Source: Streptomyces stelliscabiei (lineage in GTDB: Bacteria > Actinomycetota > Actinomycetes > Streptomycetales > Streptomycetaceae). From it: 64,000 nucleotides of DNA. This document shows positions 8,265 to 15,769 of this stretch, piece by piece (the first letter of the stretch is position 1; each line of letters starts with the position of its first letter). Where the stretch lies: positions 6,138,001 through 6,202,000 of the forward strand of contig NZ_JADBGF010000001.1 of NCBI RefSeq assembly GCF_014873495.1. The letters run 5' to 3'. A model generated the notes under the pieces. It saw only the letters and a program-made list of their open reading frames with translations. It did no database searches and was not told where the DNA came from. The translations under genes and the position numbers were made by a program.

Positions 8265-8460
8265 CGGACGGCCTTCTCCACGGCGCGGGCGGTCATGGCC
8301 TTCACCTCTGCGTGGGCGGCCGCCCATCCGTTCGGCGGCGACGACACCGGCGCGCAGCACCGAGTCCGGTGCCGCCGCGCCCCGCTCGACGCGCTCGGCC
8401 ACAGGGCTCCCGGCCCGTCCTTGACCAGGGTCGCCAGGGTTTCCAGGGCGAACTCCAGCA
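8261..8460 (-). pseudogene. C-terminal remnant of an unidentified gene upstream of the DUF4913 gene
   Basis: Three minus-strand pieces with Streptomyces codon bias appear in series: LLEFALETLATLVKDGPGAL (about 8457-8400), AERVERGAAAPDSVLRAGVV (about 8397-8330, different frame) and WAAAHAEVKAMTARAVEKAV ending at TGA 8261-8263. They read like the helical tail of one protein broken by frameshifts. The stop overlaps the DUF4913 start, the usual coupling for an operon. The family is not recognised and the 5' part is missing or replaced by plus-strand coding sequence beyond about 8460. Confidence 0.4.
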
Positions 8461-8461
8461 G

Positions 8462-8978
8462 TCGCGGGAGAGGTTCACCGGCCAGGTGCGGTCCTGGGCG
8501 TCCAGGGACGGGCAGACCGACGGCAGGCTCTCCACTGTCCTGGACAGTTTCGTCCGGCGCGGCGACAAGAACGTCGTCAAGGACCTGGACAAGGCACTGC
8601 AGCACGCAGGAGTGAACCAGCGGGCGGCCGAACCGCTCTGGAAGCGGTTCGGCGAGTTGCAGACCCTTGAGGAAGAAGAAGCGGTTCGCCAAGGACGCCA
8701 CCACGCCGGCGCCCGGCAGTGGCAAGACACCGCAGGAACACCTGCGCGGGGCCGTGACCGCCGCCGGTGGTTCCTTCTCGCCGCAGGCCGGAGGTGGGGG
8801 AACGTCGGTGGCCAAGGCTGCCGGACTTCACCTGAAGGGAAGGTCTCCGGGCACTCCTGGTGCGCAGAATTCCGCGAACCAGCAGACCGGCAGGATTACC
8901 GGCGCAGGCTCCTGGCGAGTACCTTGCCAGCCCGGGCCACCACCGCCGGGGAGCGACAAGGGAGGGTCGAAGCGCTGA
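8462..8978 (+). pseudogene. frameshifted remnant of an unidentified plus-strand gene
   Basis: From about 8420 one frame reads as a natural Lys/Asn-containing helical protein with high GC third positions (for example VLDSFVRRGDKNVVKDLDKA and AGVNQRAAEPLWKRFGELQT). At about 8667, in an A-rich GAGGAAGAAGAAG stretch, coding quality moves to another frame, which continues KKKRFAKDATTPAPGSGKTP and on to a TGA at 8976-8978. No credible start is visible, so the 5' end looks truncated, roughly where the minus-strand remnant begins. Family unknown. The tail contains GSGKT, but the context does not look like a P-loop ATPase. Confidence 0.4.
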
Positions 8979-9116
8979 ATCATGGCCATCAGGCCGGGCC
9001 GGCCAGGCTTCTGCGACGTGTCTGTGACGCCGTGGTGACGTGAAATCGTTGGCGAGCCGGGAGACTTGGGACCAAGTGTGGGGCCGGTTCCCCGGCACGA
9101 CAGAGTGAGGGAACAG

Positions 9117-11066
9117 ATGCGTCGACCCAGCCGGGAGAAGAAGAGGGAACAGAAGCGTTCGGCATCCTCGGCCGCCCCGGCGGCGGTGCCGGTCGATGTT
9201 CATGTCCCCGCGGTCGGCCCTGGGGCGGGCGCTGCCTGGATCGGAGGCGTATCGGTCGTCGCGGCGCACGGCCAGGAGATCCAGGAAGCCGTCCTTCGGC
9301 ACCTTCATCGGATCGCCCTCGCTGCCGGACACCCCGTGCACGCCAGGGTGCACGATGAGCGCATCGGGTATGTGGTGCCATTGCGTGTGTGCGTGGACGG
9401 TGCCAGCCAGTTCGCCGGCGAGCCCGTACGGGTGGGAGAGCCCTGGCTCGTCGGCGAGGCGATTGCCGACCCACAGGCCGGGAACGCGGTCGCGCCTCGA
9501 TTTGCCGGAGGGCAGCTGTCCGAGACCGCTATGGCAGCTGCGCGTCCGGAGATCTCGCCGACACTTCGCCGCGACAGGTCGACCCAGATCCTGCGTGCCG
9601 TACCGGAGTCGGCGGTAGCGGAACAAGCGCTCGGCCCTGTGGCCGTAGCCGCGCCTGACGCCGTTGACGAGGTGCGCCATGAGCCCGAGGTGCGGCACGC
9701 ACCGAGCGTGGCGGGCGCGGCTTCCGCCTCGACCGGAGTGCCCGCGCCGGGGCACGCGGCCGCCGGTCGCCCCGCATCTGAAGCCACACCTCTTGCCGAG
9801 CCAGTGGTGGCTTCCGAAGTCCCGTACGCACAGGCACAGGGCGGTGACTCCTCACACGGCGACCTCGCTTCTCGGACGAGGCGGGAGCCGAGCACCATGC
9901 GGTTGTCGGCGGTGGAGCCGATGGCTGCGGCGGAGTCCATCGCTCCCGCGACACCCGGGCGCCCGTCCGGAGAGCCCCGGACCATGCCTCTCACCAGGGC
10001 GAGACAAGAGCCATCGGAGCCGACGGCGGGTGGCGTCGCGCCGTCGACGTTCGTCCTGCGTAAGGTTCCGGAACCGAAGCACGGTCCACTCGCGCAGTCA
10101 CCCGGGGCCCCGGGGCCCTCGCAGGACCCGCCCGGCATCACTGCCGAGGCAGGAAGGGCAGATCCGTCATCTGCCGGAAGTCGGCACTCGGCCCCGGCCC
10201 TCGGTACCGTCTCACCCCCGACGGGTGAGTTCGGCCCGGTGACCGAAGCCACCGCCCCGGGGCCGGCCGTGGCTCCGCAACCGTGGCCGCCGAGCCAGGC
10301 TCAGGAACCGGCTGCTTCCTCGGAGCGCGGTGTGCTTCCTGCGCCGCCGGAGCCGCAACCCTGGCCGCCGACCCCCGGTCAGCCTTCTGATCCGATGCCC
10401 GCGATCGTGCCGCCTTCCGCGCCGGCACCCGTGCTCGCGCCTCCGGAGGAGTCCGCGACGGACTCCTATCTCGCTCCCGAGTGGAAGGTTGAGGAAGAGG
10501 ACCCCGGCCCCAAACCGGCGCCGGTTCGGGAGTTCGACGGGGTGGCCGAAGCCGTGTTGGAGCTGGAGGGGACGAGCGGCGGTGCGGCATCCCTTTTCGT
10601 GGAGCCCCTGTCCCGCATCAACGAGGCGGTGAAGCTGGGCCGTATCCAGGAGGCCGCGGAGATGGCCGAGCAGACCGTCGCCCAGGCGACCGTGGCGCTG
10701 GGCCCGCACCACCCCGAGGTGCTGAAGCTCCGCGAGCTGACCGCCTACATCGCCTACCTGGCCGGCGACGCCCTCCGTTCCTTCCACCTCTCCCTCGACC
10801 TGGCGGGTCTGCGCCACCGTCTGCGCGACGAGCGTGCCGCGTATGGCAACATCCAGAGCGCGGCGGCCGCCTGGCGCGCGGTCCGTGACCCGCTCCAGGG
10901 CCTGCACCTGGGCCGCGACCTGATCGCCGTCTGGACCGACCTCGCCGCCGACGCGGGGCCCGCCGCCGACGACCTGGAGCAACTGGAGAAGGCCCGCACC
11001 CGGATGACCCGCCTCGCCGAACGGGCCCGCGCCCTCGACTCCGCCCCCTACGCCCATGGCCAGTGA
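9117..11066 (+). CDS. TPR-like protein with N-terminal conserved domain and long disordered linker
   Basis: 649 aa, intact. Layout: basic N-terminus (RRPSREKKREQKR); a compact domain at about 20-140 with VVAAHGQEIQEAVLRHLHRI and HARVHDERIGYVVPLRV; a ~330-residue Pro/Ala/Glu-rich linker; and a helical C-terminal domain from about residue 500 (EAVKLGRIQEAAEMAEQTVA, LGPHHPEVLKLRELTAYIAY) resembling tetratricopeptide repeats as found in Streptomyces regulatory or scaffold proteins. No membrane segment. ATG at 9117 has GAGGGA about 8 bases upstream. Molecular role unknown; protein-protein interaction is the likely use of a TPR tail. The following gene starts 11 bases before its stop. Confidence 0.7.
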   Translation: MRRPSREKKREQKRSASSAAPAAVPVDVHVPAVGPGAGAAWIGGVSVVAAHGQEIQEAVLRHLHRIALAAGHPVHARVHDERIGYVVPLRVCVDGASQFAGEPVRVGEPWLVGEAIADPQAGNAVAPRFAGGQLSETAMAAARPEISPTLRRDRSTQILRAVPESAVAEQALGPVAVAAPDAVDEVRHEPEVRHAPSVAGAASASTGVPAPGHAAAGRPASEATPLAEPVVASEVPYAQAQGGDSSHGDLASRTRREPSTMRLSAVEPMAAAESIAPATPGRPSGEPRTMPLTRARQEPSEPTAGGVAPSTFVLRKVPEPKHGPLAQSPGAPGPSQDPPGITAEAGRADPSSAGSRHSAPALGTVSPPTGEFGPVTEATAPGPAVAPQPWPPSQAQEPAASSERGVLPAPPEPQPWPPTPGQPSDPMPAIVPPSAPAPVLAPPEESATDSYLAPEWKVEEEDPGPKPAPVREFDGVAEAVLELEGTSGGAASLFVEPLSRINEAVKLGRIQEAAEMAEQTVAQATVALGPHHPEVLKLRELTAYIAYLAGDALRSFHLSLDLAGLRHRLRDERAAYGNIQSAAAAWRAVRDPLQGLHLGRDLIAVWTDLAADAGPAADDLEQLEKARTRMTRLAERARALDSAPYAHGQ

Positions 11067-11744
11067 TCACACCGGCAACCACCACGACAGGGGACCCGCC
11101 GGGGCCGGCGTCACGCGGCCGGCCCCTCCCCGCCCTCTGGACACGCCGCGCGACCCGGCCGTCGCCAGGCGCTCCCAGGCGGCCCGCCACCGCTCCCCGC
11201 ACCCGTCGTCCCCCGAGCGCCCCAGCCCCGCCCCCGGGTCGAGGTCACCTTCAACGAGCTGATCGGCACGATGAGTTGGCGCACCCTCGACCGGTCGGCG
11301 CCCGCACCCGGCGCCCAGGACGGCAACCACCGCACCCCTCACCGCCGTACGCCCGAGACGGCCCCCTGGAGCACCCGCGCCGCGGCCCTGCGCTCCGCCG
11401 GCCTGGACCCGTCCCGGGCCCCCGGACAGGGCGCCGCCCCGATTCCGACGCACCCCGGGACCGTACGGTCCGCCCTGAGCGTCGACATCACGGCGCTCAC
11501 CCCGGAGGGCCGGCGGAGTCTGGCCAGGCTCGGTGCCCTGCGCTCCGAAGCGGCCGCCGGTCTCGCCGAGAGCACCCGCATGCCCACGGCGGTCGCGTCC
11601 CGCCTCAGGTCGGCGAGCGCGGCCCCGGCCCACACCCACGCCCTGACGACACGGCGCACCGCGACCCGCCCACCGTCCTACGCGCCCACCCGCTCGGGCA
11701 CCCCCGGCACCCCTGGCGCACCCACTCACCAGCCGCGACGCTGA
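11056..11744 (+). pseudogene. frameshifted ORF coupled to the TPR gene, unknown function
   Basis: An ATG at 11056 inside the TPR gene begins MASDHTGNHHDRGPAGAGVT with excellent codon bias, but this frame ends at 11262. Codon bias moves to another frame at about 11230, which reads PRVEVTFNELIGTMSWRTLD and continues to TGA at 11742-11744. The switch falls at the C-run GCCCCCGGG (11230-11238) and equals loss of one base. Read through, the product would be about 229 aa, Pro/Ala/Arg-rich, with an ordered stretch SALSVDITALTPEGRRSLAR. It could be a real pseudogene, a sequencing error or slippage. If the second frame is expressed alone, the first ATG is at 11271. Confidence 0.5.
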
Positions 11745-11850
11745 CCCGCCCCGGTCACGCGATCACCACGCACCCGGCCCGGGACCGGCCACGGCGCTCC
11801 CCGCCGACCGGCCGACCCCGGGCATGGACCACCTCTGACCCTGCCTCGGA
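11745..11850. other. convergent intergenic spacer
   Basis: 106 bases between the frameshifted ORF (plus) and the aminopeptidase gene (minus). No strong hairpin or other feature was recognised. Confidence 0.5.
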
Positions 11851-12807
11851 CTACTCCGACAGCTCCCACACCGCGTACGCCAGCGCGTCGCTGTTCCGGT
11901 CGAGCGCCGTGTCGTTGATGTTGGACGTGGTGTCGCAGGACGAGTGGTAGCAGCGGTCGAAGGCCTGGCCGGACGTACCGCCCCACTTGGTGACCTGCGC
12001 GGCGGTCTTGGTGCGGCTGGCTCCCGTGAAGAGGCCGCCGACGGGGACACCCGCGCTCTTGAAGGGCGCGTGGTCGGAGCGGCCGTCGCCCTCGGTCTCG
12101 ATCTCGGTCGGGACGCCGATCCCCGTGAAGTAGTCCTTGAAGGTCTGCTCGATGACGGGGTCGTCGTCGTAGACGAAGTACCCGGGGTTCGGCGAGCCGA
12201 TCATGTCGAAGTTCAGGTAGCCGCTGATGCGGGCCCGGTTCGTCGAGGACAGGTTGTTGACGTAGTAGCGGGAGCCGACGAGACCCAGCTCCTCCGCGCC
12301 CCACCAGGCGAACCGCAGGTGCTTCGTGGGCTGGTAGTTCGAGCGGGACACGGCCAGCGCGGCCTCCAGCACGGCGGCGGAGCCCGAGCCGTTGTCGTTG
12401 ATACCGGCACCGGTGGTGACGCTGTCCAAGTGTGAACCGGCCATGACAACCTGGTTCGTGTTGCCGCCGGGCCAGTCCGCTATCAGGTTGTAGCCGGTGC
12501 GGCCGCCGGACGTGAAGGACTGCGTGGTGGTGACGAAGCCCGCCGCGTCGAGCTTGCCCTTCACGTAGTTCAGCGACGCGGTGTAGCCGGCCCGTCCGTG
12601 GGCTCTGTTGCCGCCGTTGGCCGTGGCGATGGACTGGAGCTGGGCCAGGTGGGCCTTGACGTTGGCCACGGGGAGGTCGGGTGCGGCGGCGAGTGCCACC
12701 TCGGGGGCGGGAGCCGCCCCGGCTATGGACCCGGTGGTGATCAGCGTGACCGCCGCGACGGCGGCGGCGAGGGTGGTGCGTCCTGCGGCTGGAACGGAGA
12801 GCTTCAT
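11851..12807 (-). CDS. secreted M28 family zinc aminopeptidase (S. griseus aminopeptidase type)
   Basis: 318 aa. Sec signal peptide: MKLSVPAAGR, a hydrophobic core LAAAVAAVTLITTGSIAG, and likely cleavage near AGA-AP. The di-zinc site of peptidase family M28 is complete: GSHLDS (His, Asp nearby), GINDNGSG (bridging Asp), WWGAEE (catalytic Glu plus metal Glu), NFDMIG (Asp) and CYHSSCDT (His). It should release N-terminal, mainly hydrophobic, residues from peptides outside the cell. Start: the ATG at 12807 has GGAG about 9 bases upstream; an in-frame ATG at 12828 lacks this. Two Cys in the YHSSC segment match the disulfide of the S. griseus enzyme as I recall it. Confidence 0.92.
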   Translation of the reverse strand: MKLSVPAAGRTTLAAAVAAVTLITTGSIAGAAPAPEVALAAAPDLPVANVKAHLAQLQSIATANGGNRAHGRAGYTASLNYVKGKLDAAGFVTTTQSFTSGGRTGYNLIADWPGGNTNQVVMAGSHLDSVTTGAGINDNGSGSAAVLEAALAVSRSNYQPTKHLRFAWWGAEELGLVGSRYYVNNLSSTNRARISGYLNFDMIGSPNPGYFVYDDDPVIEQTFKDYFTGIGVPTEIETEGDGRSDHAPFKSAGVPVGGLFTGASRTKTAAQVTKWGGTSGQAFDRCYHSSCDTTSNINDTALDRNSDALAYAVWELSE

Positions 12808-12839
12808 AGTGGGGGCTCCGAATTCCATGGGTTCGCTCC

Positions 12840-12860
12840 GGACACACTGTTGATGTGTCC
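12840..12860 (-). promoter_or_regulatory. 7-bp inverted repeat upstream of the aminopeptidase gene
   Basis: GGACACA (12840-12846) and TGTGTCC (12854-12860) with a 7-base centre, 33-53 bases upstream of the aminopeptidase start and 65 bases downstream of the rarD stop. Could be an operator or a weak terminator. Confidence 0.4.
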
Positions 12861-12924
12861 ATGGCGAATCCGGTGAATGGGGTGCCTGGATGGTGCGGGT
12901 GGGACTGACTCTCCGTCAAGGGCG

Positions 12925-13884
12925 CTATTTGGCCAGCGGGGCACGCGTCTCGGACACCTCGACGGCGGTGGTCAGCTCCTCCAGCCGCCTGCGCGCCGCG
13001 CGCGCCGTCCGCAGCGCGTCCCAGGTCAGCAGCGACAGCGCGAGCCACACCAGAGCGAATCCGGCCCACCGCTCGGGCGGCATCGCCTCACCGAAGTAGA
13101 CGACCCCCAGCAGGAACTGGAACACCGGCGCCAGATACTGCAGCAGCCCCAGCGTGGACAGCGGCACCCGGATCGCGGCCGCCCCGAAGCAGACGAGCGG
13201 CAGCGCGGTCACCAGCCCGGTCGCGGCGAGGAGCAGCGCGTGCCCCGTCCCGTGCGAGCCGAAGGTGACGTCCCCGCGCGACCCCAGCCACAGCAGATAG
13301 GCCAGCGCGGGCAGGAACTGGATCGCGGTCTCCGCGGCGAGCGACTCGACGCCGCCCAGGTTGACCTTCTTCTTCACCAGTCCGTACGTGGCGAAGGAGA
13401 AGGCGAGGCACAGCGAGATCCACGGCGGTCGCCCGTATCCGACGGTGAGGACGAGGACGGCCGCGAAGCCGACGCCGACCGCCGTCCACTGCACGGGCCG
13501 CAGTCGTTCCTTCAGCAGCAGGACGCCCATGGCGATCGTGACGAGCGGGTTGATGAAGTACCCGAGGGAGGCCTCGACCACCTGGTGGGCGTTCACGGCC
13601 CAGATGTACACCCCCCAGTTGACGGTGATCACCGCCGCCGCGACCGTGACCAGGGCGAGCTTGCGTGGCTGCCGCAGCAGTTCACCGGCCCAGGACCAGC
13701 GCCGCAGCACCAGCAGGGCGACACCGACGACCGCGAGGGACCAGACCATGCGGTGGGCGAGTATCTCCACCGCGCCGGAGGGCTTCAGCAGCGGCCAGAA
13801 AAGCGGGACGATCCCCCACATCCCGTACGCGGCGAAGCCGTTCAGCAGCCCTATCCGGTGTTCGCCCCTCGACTGCGCCGCCAC
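12925..13884 (-). CDS. rarD: RarD-type EamA drug/metabolite transporter
   Basis: 319 aa with about ten hydrophobic segments, the two-fold EamA arrangement. The opening GLLNGFAAYGMWGIVPLFWP and the HRMVWSL motif are typical of RarD proteins (chloramphenicol-sensitivity protein family). The physiological substrate is unknown. The preferred start is GTG at 13884, preceded by AAGGAGGG at a good distance; the longer reading from 13962 would run into the palindrome at 13944-14001 and has no binding site. It is followed on the same strand by the aminopeptidase gene. Confidence 0.85.
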   Translation of the reverse strand: MAAQSRGEHRIGLLNGFAAYGMWGIVPLFWPLLKPSGAVEILAHRMVWSLAVVGVALLVLRRWSWAGELLRQPRKLALVTVAAAVITVNWGVYIWAVNAHQVVEASLGYFINPLVTIAMGVLLLKERLRPVQWTAVGVGFAAVLVLTVGYGRPPWISLCLAFSFATYGLVKKKVNLGGVESLAAETAIQFLPALAYLLWLGSRGDVTFGSHGTGHALLLAATGLVTALPLVCFGAAAIRVPLSTLGLLQYLAPVFQFLLGVVYFGEAMPPERWAGFALVWLALSLLTWDALRTARAARRRLEELTTAVEVSETRAPLAK

Positions 13885-13943
13885 GGCCCCTCCTTCTCGC
13901 GGGCCGCACCACCGCGACCCCAAGCCCTGACGAAGGTAACGCC

Positions 13944-14001
13944 GACCACCCCCGGCTGTCATGCCCGTATCGGCATACGGTCATGACAGCCGGGGGTGGT
14001 C
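13944..14001. repeat. 58-nt near-perfect palindrome (cruciform/hairpin)
   Basis: Arms GACCACCCCCGGCTGTCATG (13944-13963) and its exact complement (13982-14001), plus an inner stem CCGTAT (13965-13970) / ATACGG (13975-13980) around the tetraloop CGGC. Only one C/T mismatch (13964/13981) interrupts 27 paired positions. It lies between the stop of the QorB-like gene (14322) and the start of rarD (13884), both minus strand. Intrinsic terminator is the simplest reading; an operator or insertion scar is possible. Confidence 0.9.
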
Positions 14002-14321
14002 CAGGGGATGGTCCCCGAGGGGGAGTCCGGGGGTCCCCGAGGGGGAGTCCGGGGTTTGGGTCAGGGGCTCGTATCCGGGACTCGTGTCCGGGGCTCGAGG
14101 CTCGGGGCTCGGGGCCGGGAGTCGGGCCCGGGACTCGCGTCCGGGGCGGCGCGGCCCCGGCGCTCGGGCTGGGGGTCGGGGGAGTGCTCGGGCGAGAGCC
14201 GCCCTGCCCGGTCCGGGGCCAGTGGTCCGGTCCGCGATCCGGAATCCGAGGGCCGGTCCGGGGTCCGCGGGTCGGTTCGGGGTCCGCGGTACGGACCTCG
14301 GACCGCGGGCGAGGGCCGGGT
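14002..14321. other. G-rich repetitive spacer downstream of the QorB-like gene
   Basis: About 320 bases with no gene. The plus strand is built of G-runs separated by short words (CCCGAGGGGGAGTCCGGGG twice at 14008-14054, many GGGGCTCG and GGTCCGGGGTCCGCGG variants). In the minus-strand transcript it would be C-rich with few A. Potential for G-quadruplexes on the plus strand, or for a Rho-type loading region on the RNA. Confidence 0.6.
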
Positions 14322-15176
14322 TCAGCCCTTCAGCGCCGCCGCGATCGAGTCCGAGATCGGCGTGGTCGGGCGGCCGATGAGGCGGGAGAGGTCGCCGGAG
14401 GAGACGACCAGCTCGCCCTTCTCGACGGACGCGTCCACGCCCGCGAGGATCGCGGCGAAGCCCTCGGGGAGCCCGGCGCCGGTGAGGATGCCGACCAGGA
14501 CATCGCCCGAGACGGGGTTGTTCGCGATCTCCTTGCCGGTCTGCCCGCTGACCTCGGCCGCGTACTCGGCGAAGCTCCACGCGGTGTCGCCGCCCAGCTC
14601 GTACGTCTGGTTCTCGTGGCCCTCGCCGGTCAGCACGGCGACCGCGGCGGCGGCGTAGTCCGCGCGGGCCGCCGAGGAGACCCGGCCCTCGCCGGCGGCG
14701 TGCGTGACGGCGCTGTACTCCAGCACCGGTCCGAGCTGCTCGGTGTAGTTCTCGTTGTACCAGCCGTTGCGCAGCAGGGTGTACGGCAGACCGGAGGCGA
14801 GCAGCGCCTCCTCGGTGGCCCGGTGGTCGTTCGCGAGGGCGGCCGTCAGGCTGCCCGGCGCGCTGGTGTAGGCGAGGAGAGCGACCCCGGCCGCCTTGGC
14901 GGCGTCGATCGCGACCTGGTGCTGGGCGGCGCGGTCCTTGTCCACCTCGCTGCCCGAGATCAGCAGCACCTTGTCACCGGCGGCGAACAGGCCGTCGAAG
15001 GTCTCGGGGGTGTTGTAGTCGGCGACGGCGATCTTCACGCCGCGCGCCGCGAACCCCGCGGCCTTCTCCTCGCTGCGGACGACGGCCGTGATCTGCTCGG
15101 CCGGAACCTTCTCCAGCAGCCCTTCGACGACGAACTTGCCGAGGTGGCCGGTCGCTCCGGTGACGACGATGCTCAT
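14322..15176 (-). CDS. NmrA/QorB-like NAD(P)-dependent quinone oxidoreductase
   Basis: 284 aa. N-terminal dinucleotide motif GATGHLGKFV (about residues 7-16) on a Rossmann fold without the classical SDR YxxxK pair, as in atypical SDRs of the NmrA/QorB group. QorB-like proteins reduce quinones or act as redox-sensitive regulators. The sequence ITAVVRSEEKAAGFAARGVK gives the typical second strand that contacts NADP. It is transcribed divergently from a HxlR-family regulator with an operator between them, the classic layout for an electrophile- or quinone-responsive pair. Confidence 0.85.
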   Translation of the reverse strand: MSIVVTGATGHLGKFVVEGLLEKVPAEQITAVVRSEEKAAGFAARGVKIAVADYNTPETFDGLFAAGDKVLLISGSEVDKDRAAQHQVAIDAAKAAGVALLAYTSAPGSLTAALANDHRATEEALLASGLPYTLLRNGWYNENYTEQLGPVLEYSAVTHAAGEGRVSSAARADYAAAAVAVLTGEGHENQTYELGGDTAWSFAEYAAEVSGQTGKEIANNPVSGDVLVGILTGAGLPEGFAAILAGVDASVEKGELVVSSGDLSRLIGRPTTPISDSIAAALKG

Positions 15177-15240
15177 GGTGAAACTCCTCCAGTGGGGCGG
15201 GGTGCTTCACTAACCCTAGGGGGTGCGCTAACTCTGCGAA

Positions 15241-15265
15241 AGTACCCACTTTGAAGTAAGGTACT
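15241..15265. promoter_or_regulatory. palindromic operator between qorB-like and hxlR-like genes
   Basis: AGTACC (15241-15246) and GGTACT (15260-15265) flank a partly symmetrical core ACTTTGAAGT, giving a 25-base dyad immediately before the HxlR start and about 65 bases before the divergent oxidoreductase start. Its size and TACT/AGTA half-site style fit HxlR/YodB-type repressors, so autoregulation is likely. Confidence 0.65.
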
Positions 15266-15268
15266 GGC

Positions 15269-15685
15269 ATGGCCGTAAGCAAGGTGTCGAAGCAGCCCGC
15301 GATCATGGACGACATGAACGGCGAGGGCCTCTGCCCCCACCGCCTCGTCCTGGAGCACGTCACCAGCCGCTGGGGCGTCCTCGTCCTGATCGTGCTGCTG
15401 GAGCGGTCCTACCGGTTCAGCGAGCTGCGCCGGGCCATCGGCCGCGTCAGCGAGAAGATGCTGACCCAGACCCTCCAGACCCTGGAACGCGACGGCCTCG
15501 TCCACCGCGACGCCAAACCCGTCATCCCGCCCCGCGTCGACTACTCCCTCACCGACCTCGGCCGCGAGGCGGCCGAACAGGTCCGCGCCCTCGCGAGCTG
15601 GACCAAGGACCGCATGGACGAGGTGCAGACGGCCCGCCGGACGTACGACGAGGCCCGGCAGGCATACGACGAGGCCCGGGCCTGA
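15269..15685 (+). CDS. HxlR family winged-helix transcriptional regulator
   Basis: 138 aa. The HxlR signature is clear: CPHRLVLEHVTSRWGVLVLI (about 24-43, with the single conserved N-terminal Cys at about 24), RFSELRRAIGRVSEKMLTQT (about 50-69) and LERDGLVHRD. The C-terminus is a charged helix (TYDEARQAYDEARA) with a duplicated DEAR. In this family the N-terminal Cys can sense quinones, aldehydes or disulfide stress; here it probably represses the divergent QorB-like gene and itself through the adjacent 25-base dyad. The gene ends in a hairpin that overlaps its stop. Confidence 0.9.
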   Translation: MAVSKVSKQPAIMDDMNGEGLCPHRLVLEHVTSRWGVLVLIVLLERSYRFSELRRAIGRVSEKMLTQTLQTLERDGLVHRDAKPVIPPRVDYSLTDLGREAAEQVRALASWTKDRMDEVQTARRTYDEARQAYDEARA

Positions 15686-15700
15686 ACCCGACCCGGGCCT
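15672..15700 (+). terminator. hairpin overlapping the hxlR-like stop
   Basis: AGGCCCGGG (15672-15680) pairs perfectly with CCCGGGCCT (15692-15700), 11-base loop, spanning the TGA stop. Confidence 0.5.
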
Positions 15701-15720
15701 GCGCGCTCGACTGTTCACCC

Positions 15721-15769
15721 TCAGCCGTCCGTCCTCAGCCGTCCGTCCTCAGCCGTCCGTCCTCAGCCG
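15721..15769. repeat. 14-bp tandem repeat running into the korB stop codon
   Basis: Three perfect copies of TCAGCCGTCCGTCC (15721-15762) and half of a fourth; the fourth copy supplies the TGA stop (complement of TCA at 15763) and the last Gly codon of korB. Each copy therefore carries an in-line TGA on the minus strand. Confidence 0.9.

Noticed and set aside
11067..11729. Minus-strand gene opposite the frameshifted ORF
   Set aside because: Gly/Arg/Ala-rich shadow; the plus strand has better protein-like sequence and coupling to the TPR gene.
7795..11850. Integrated plasmid or prophage
   Set aside because: No integrase, excisionase, replication or transfer gene, and no tRNA-derived attachment repeat is visible; only degenerate fragments.
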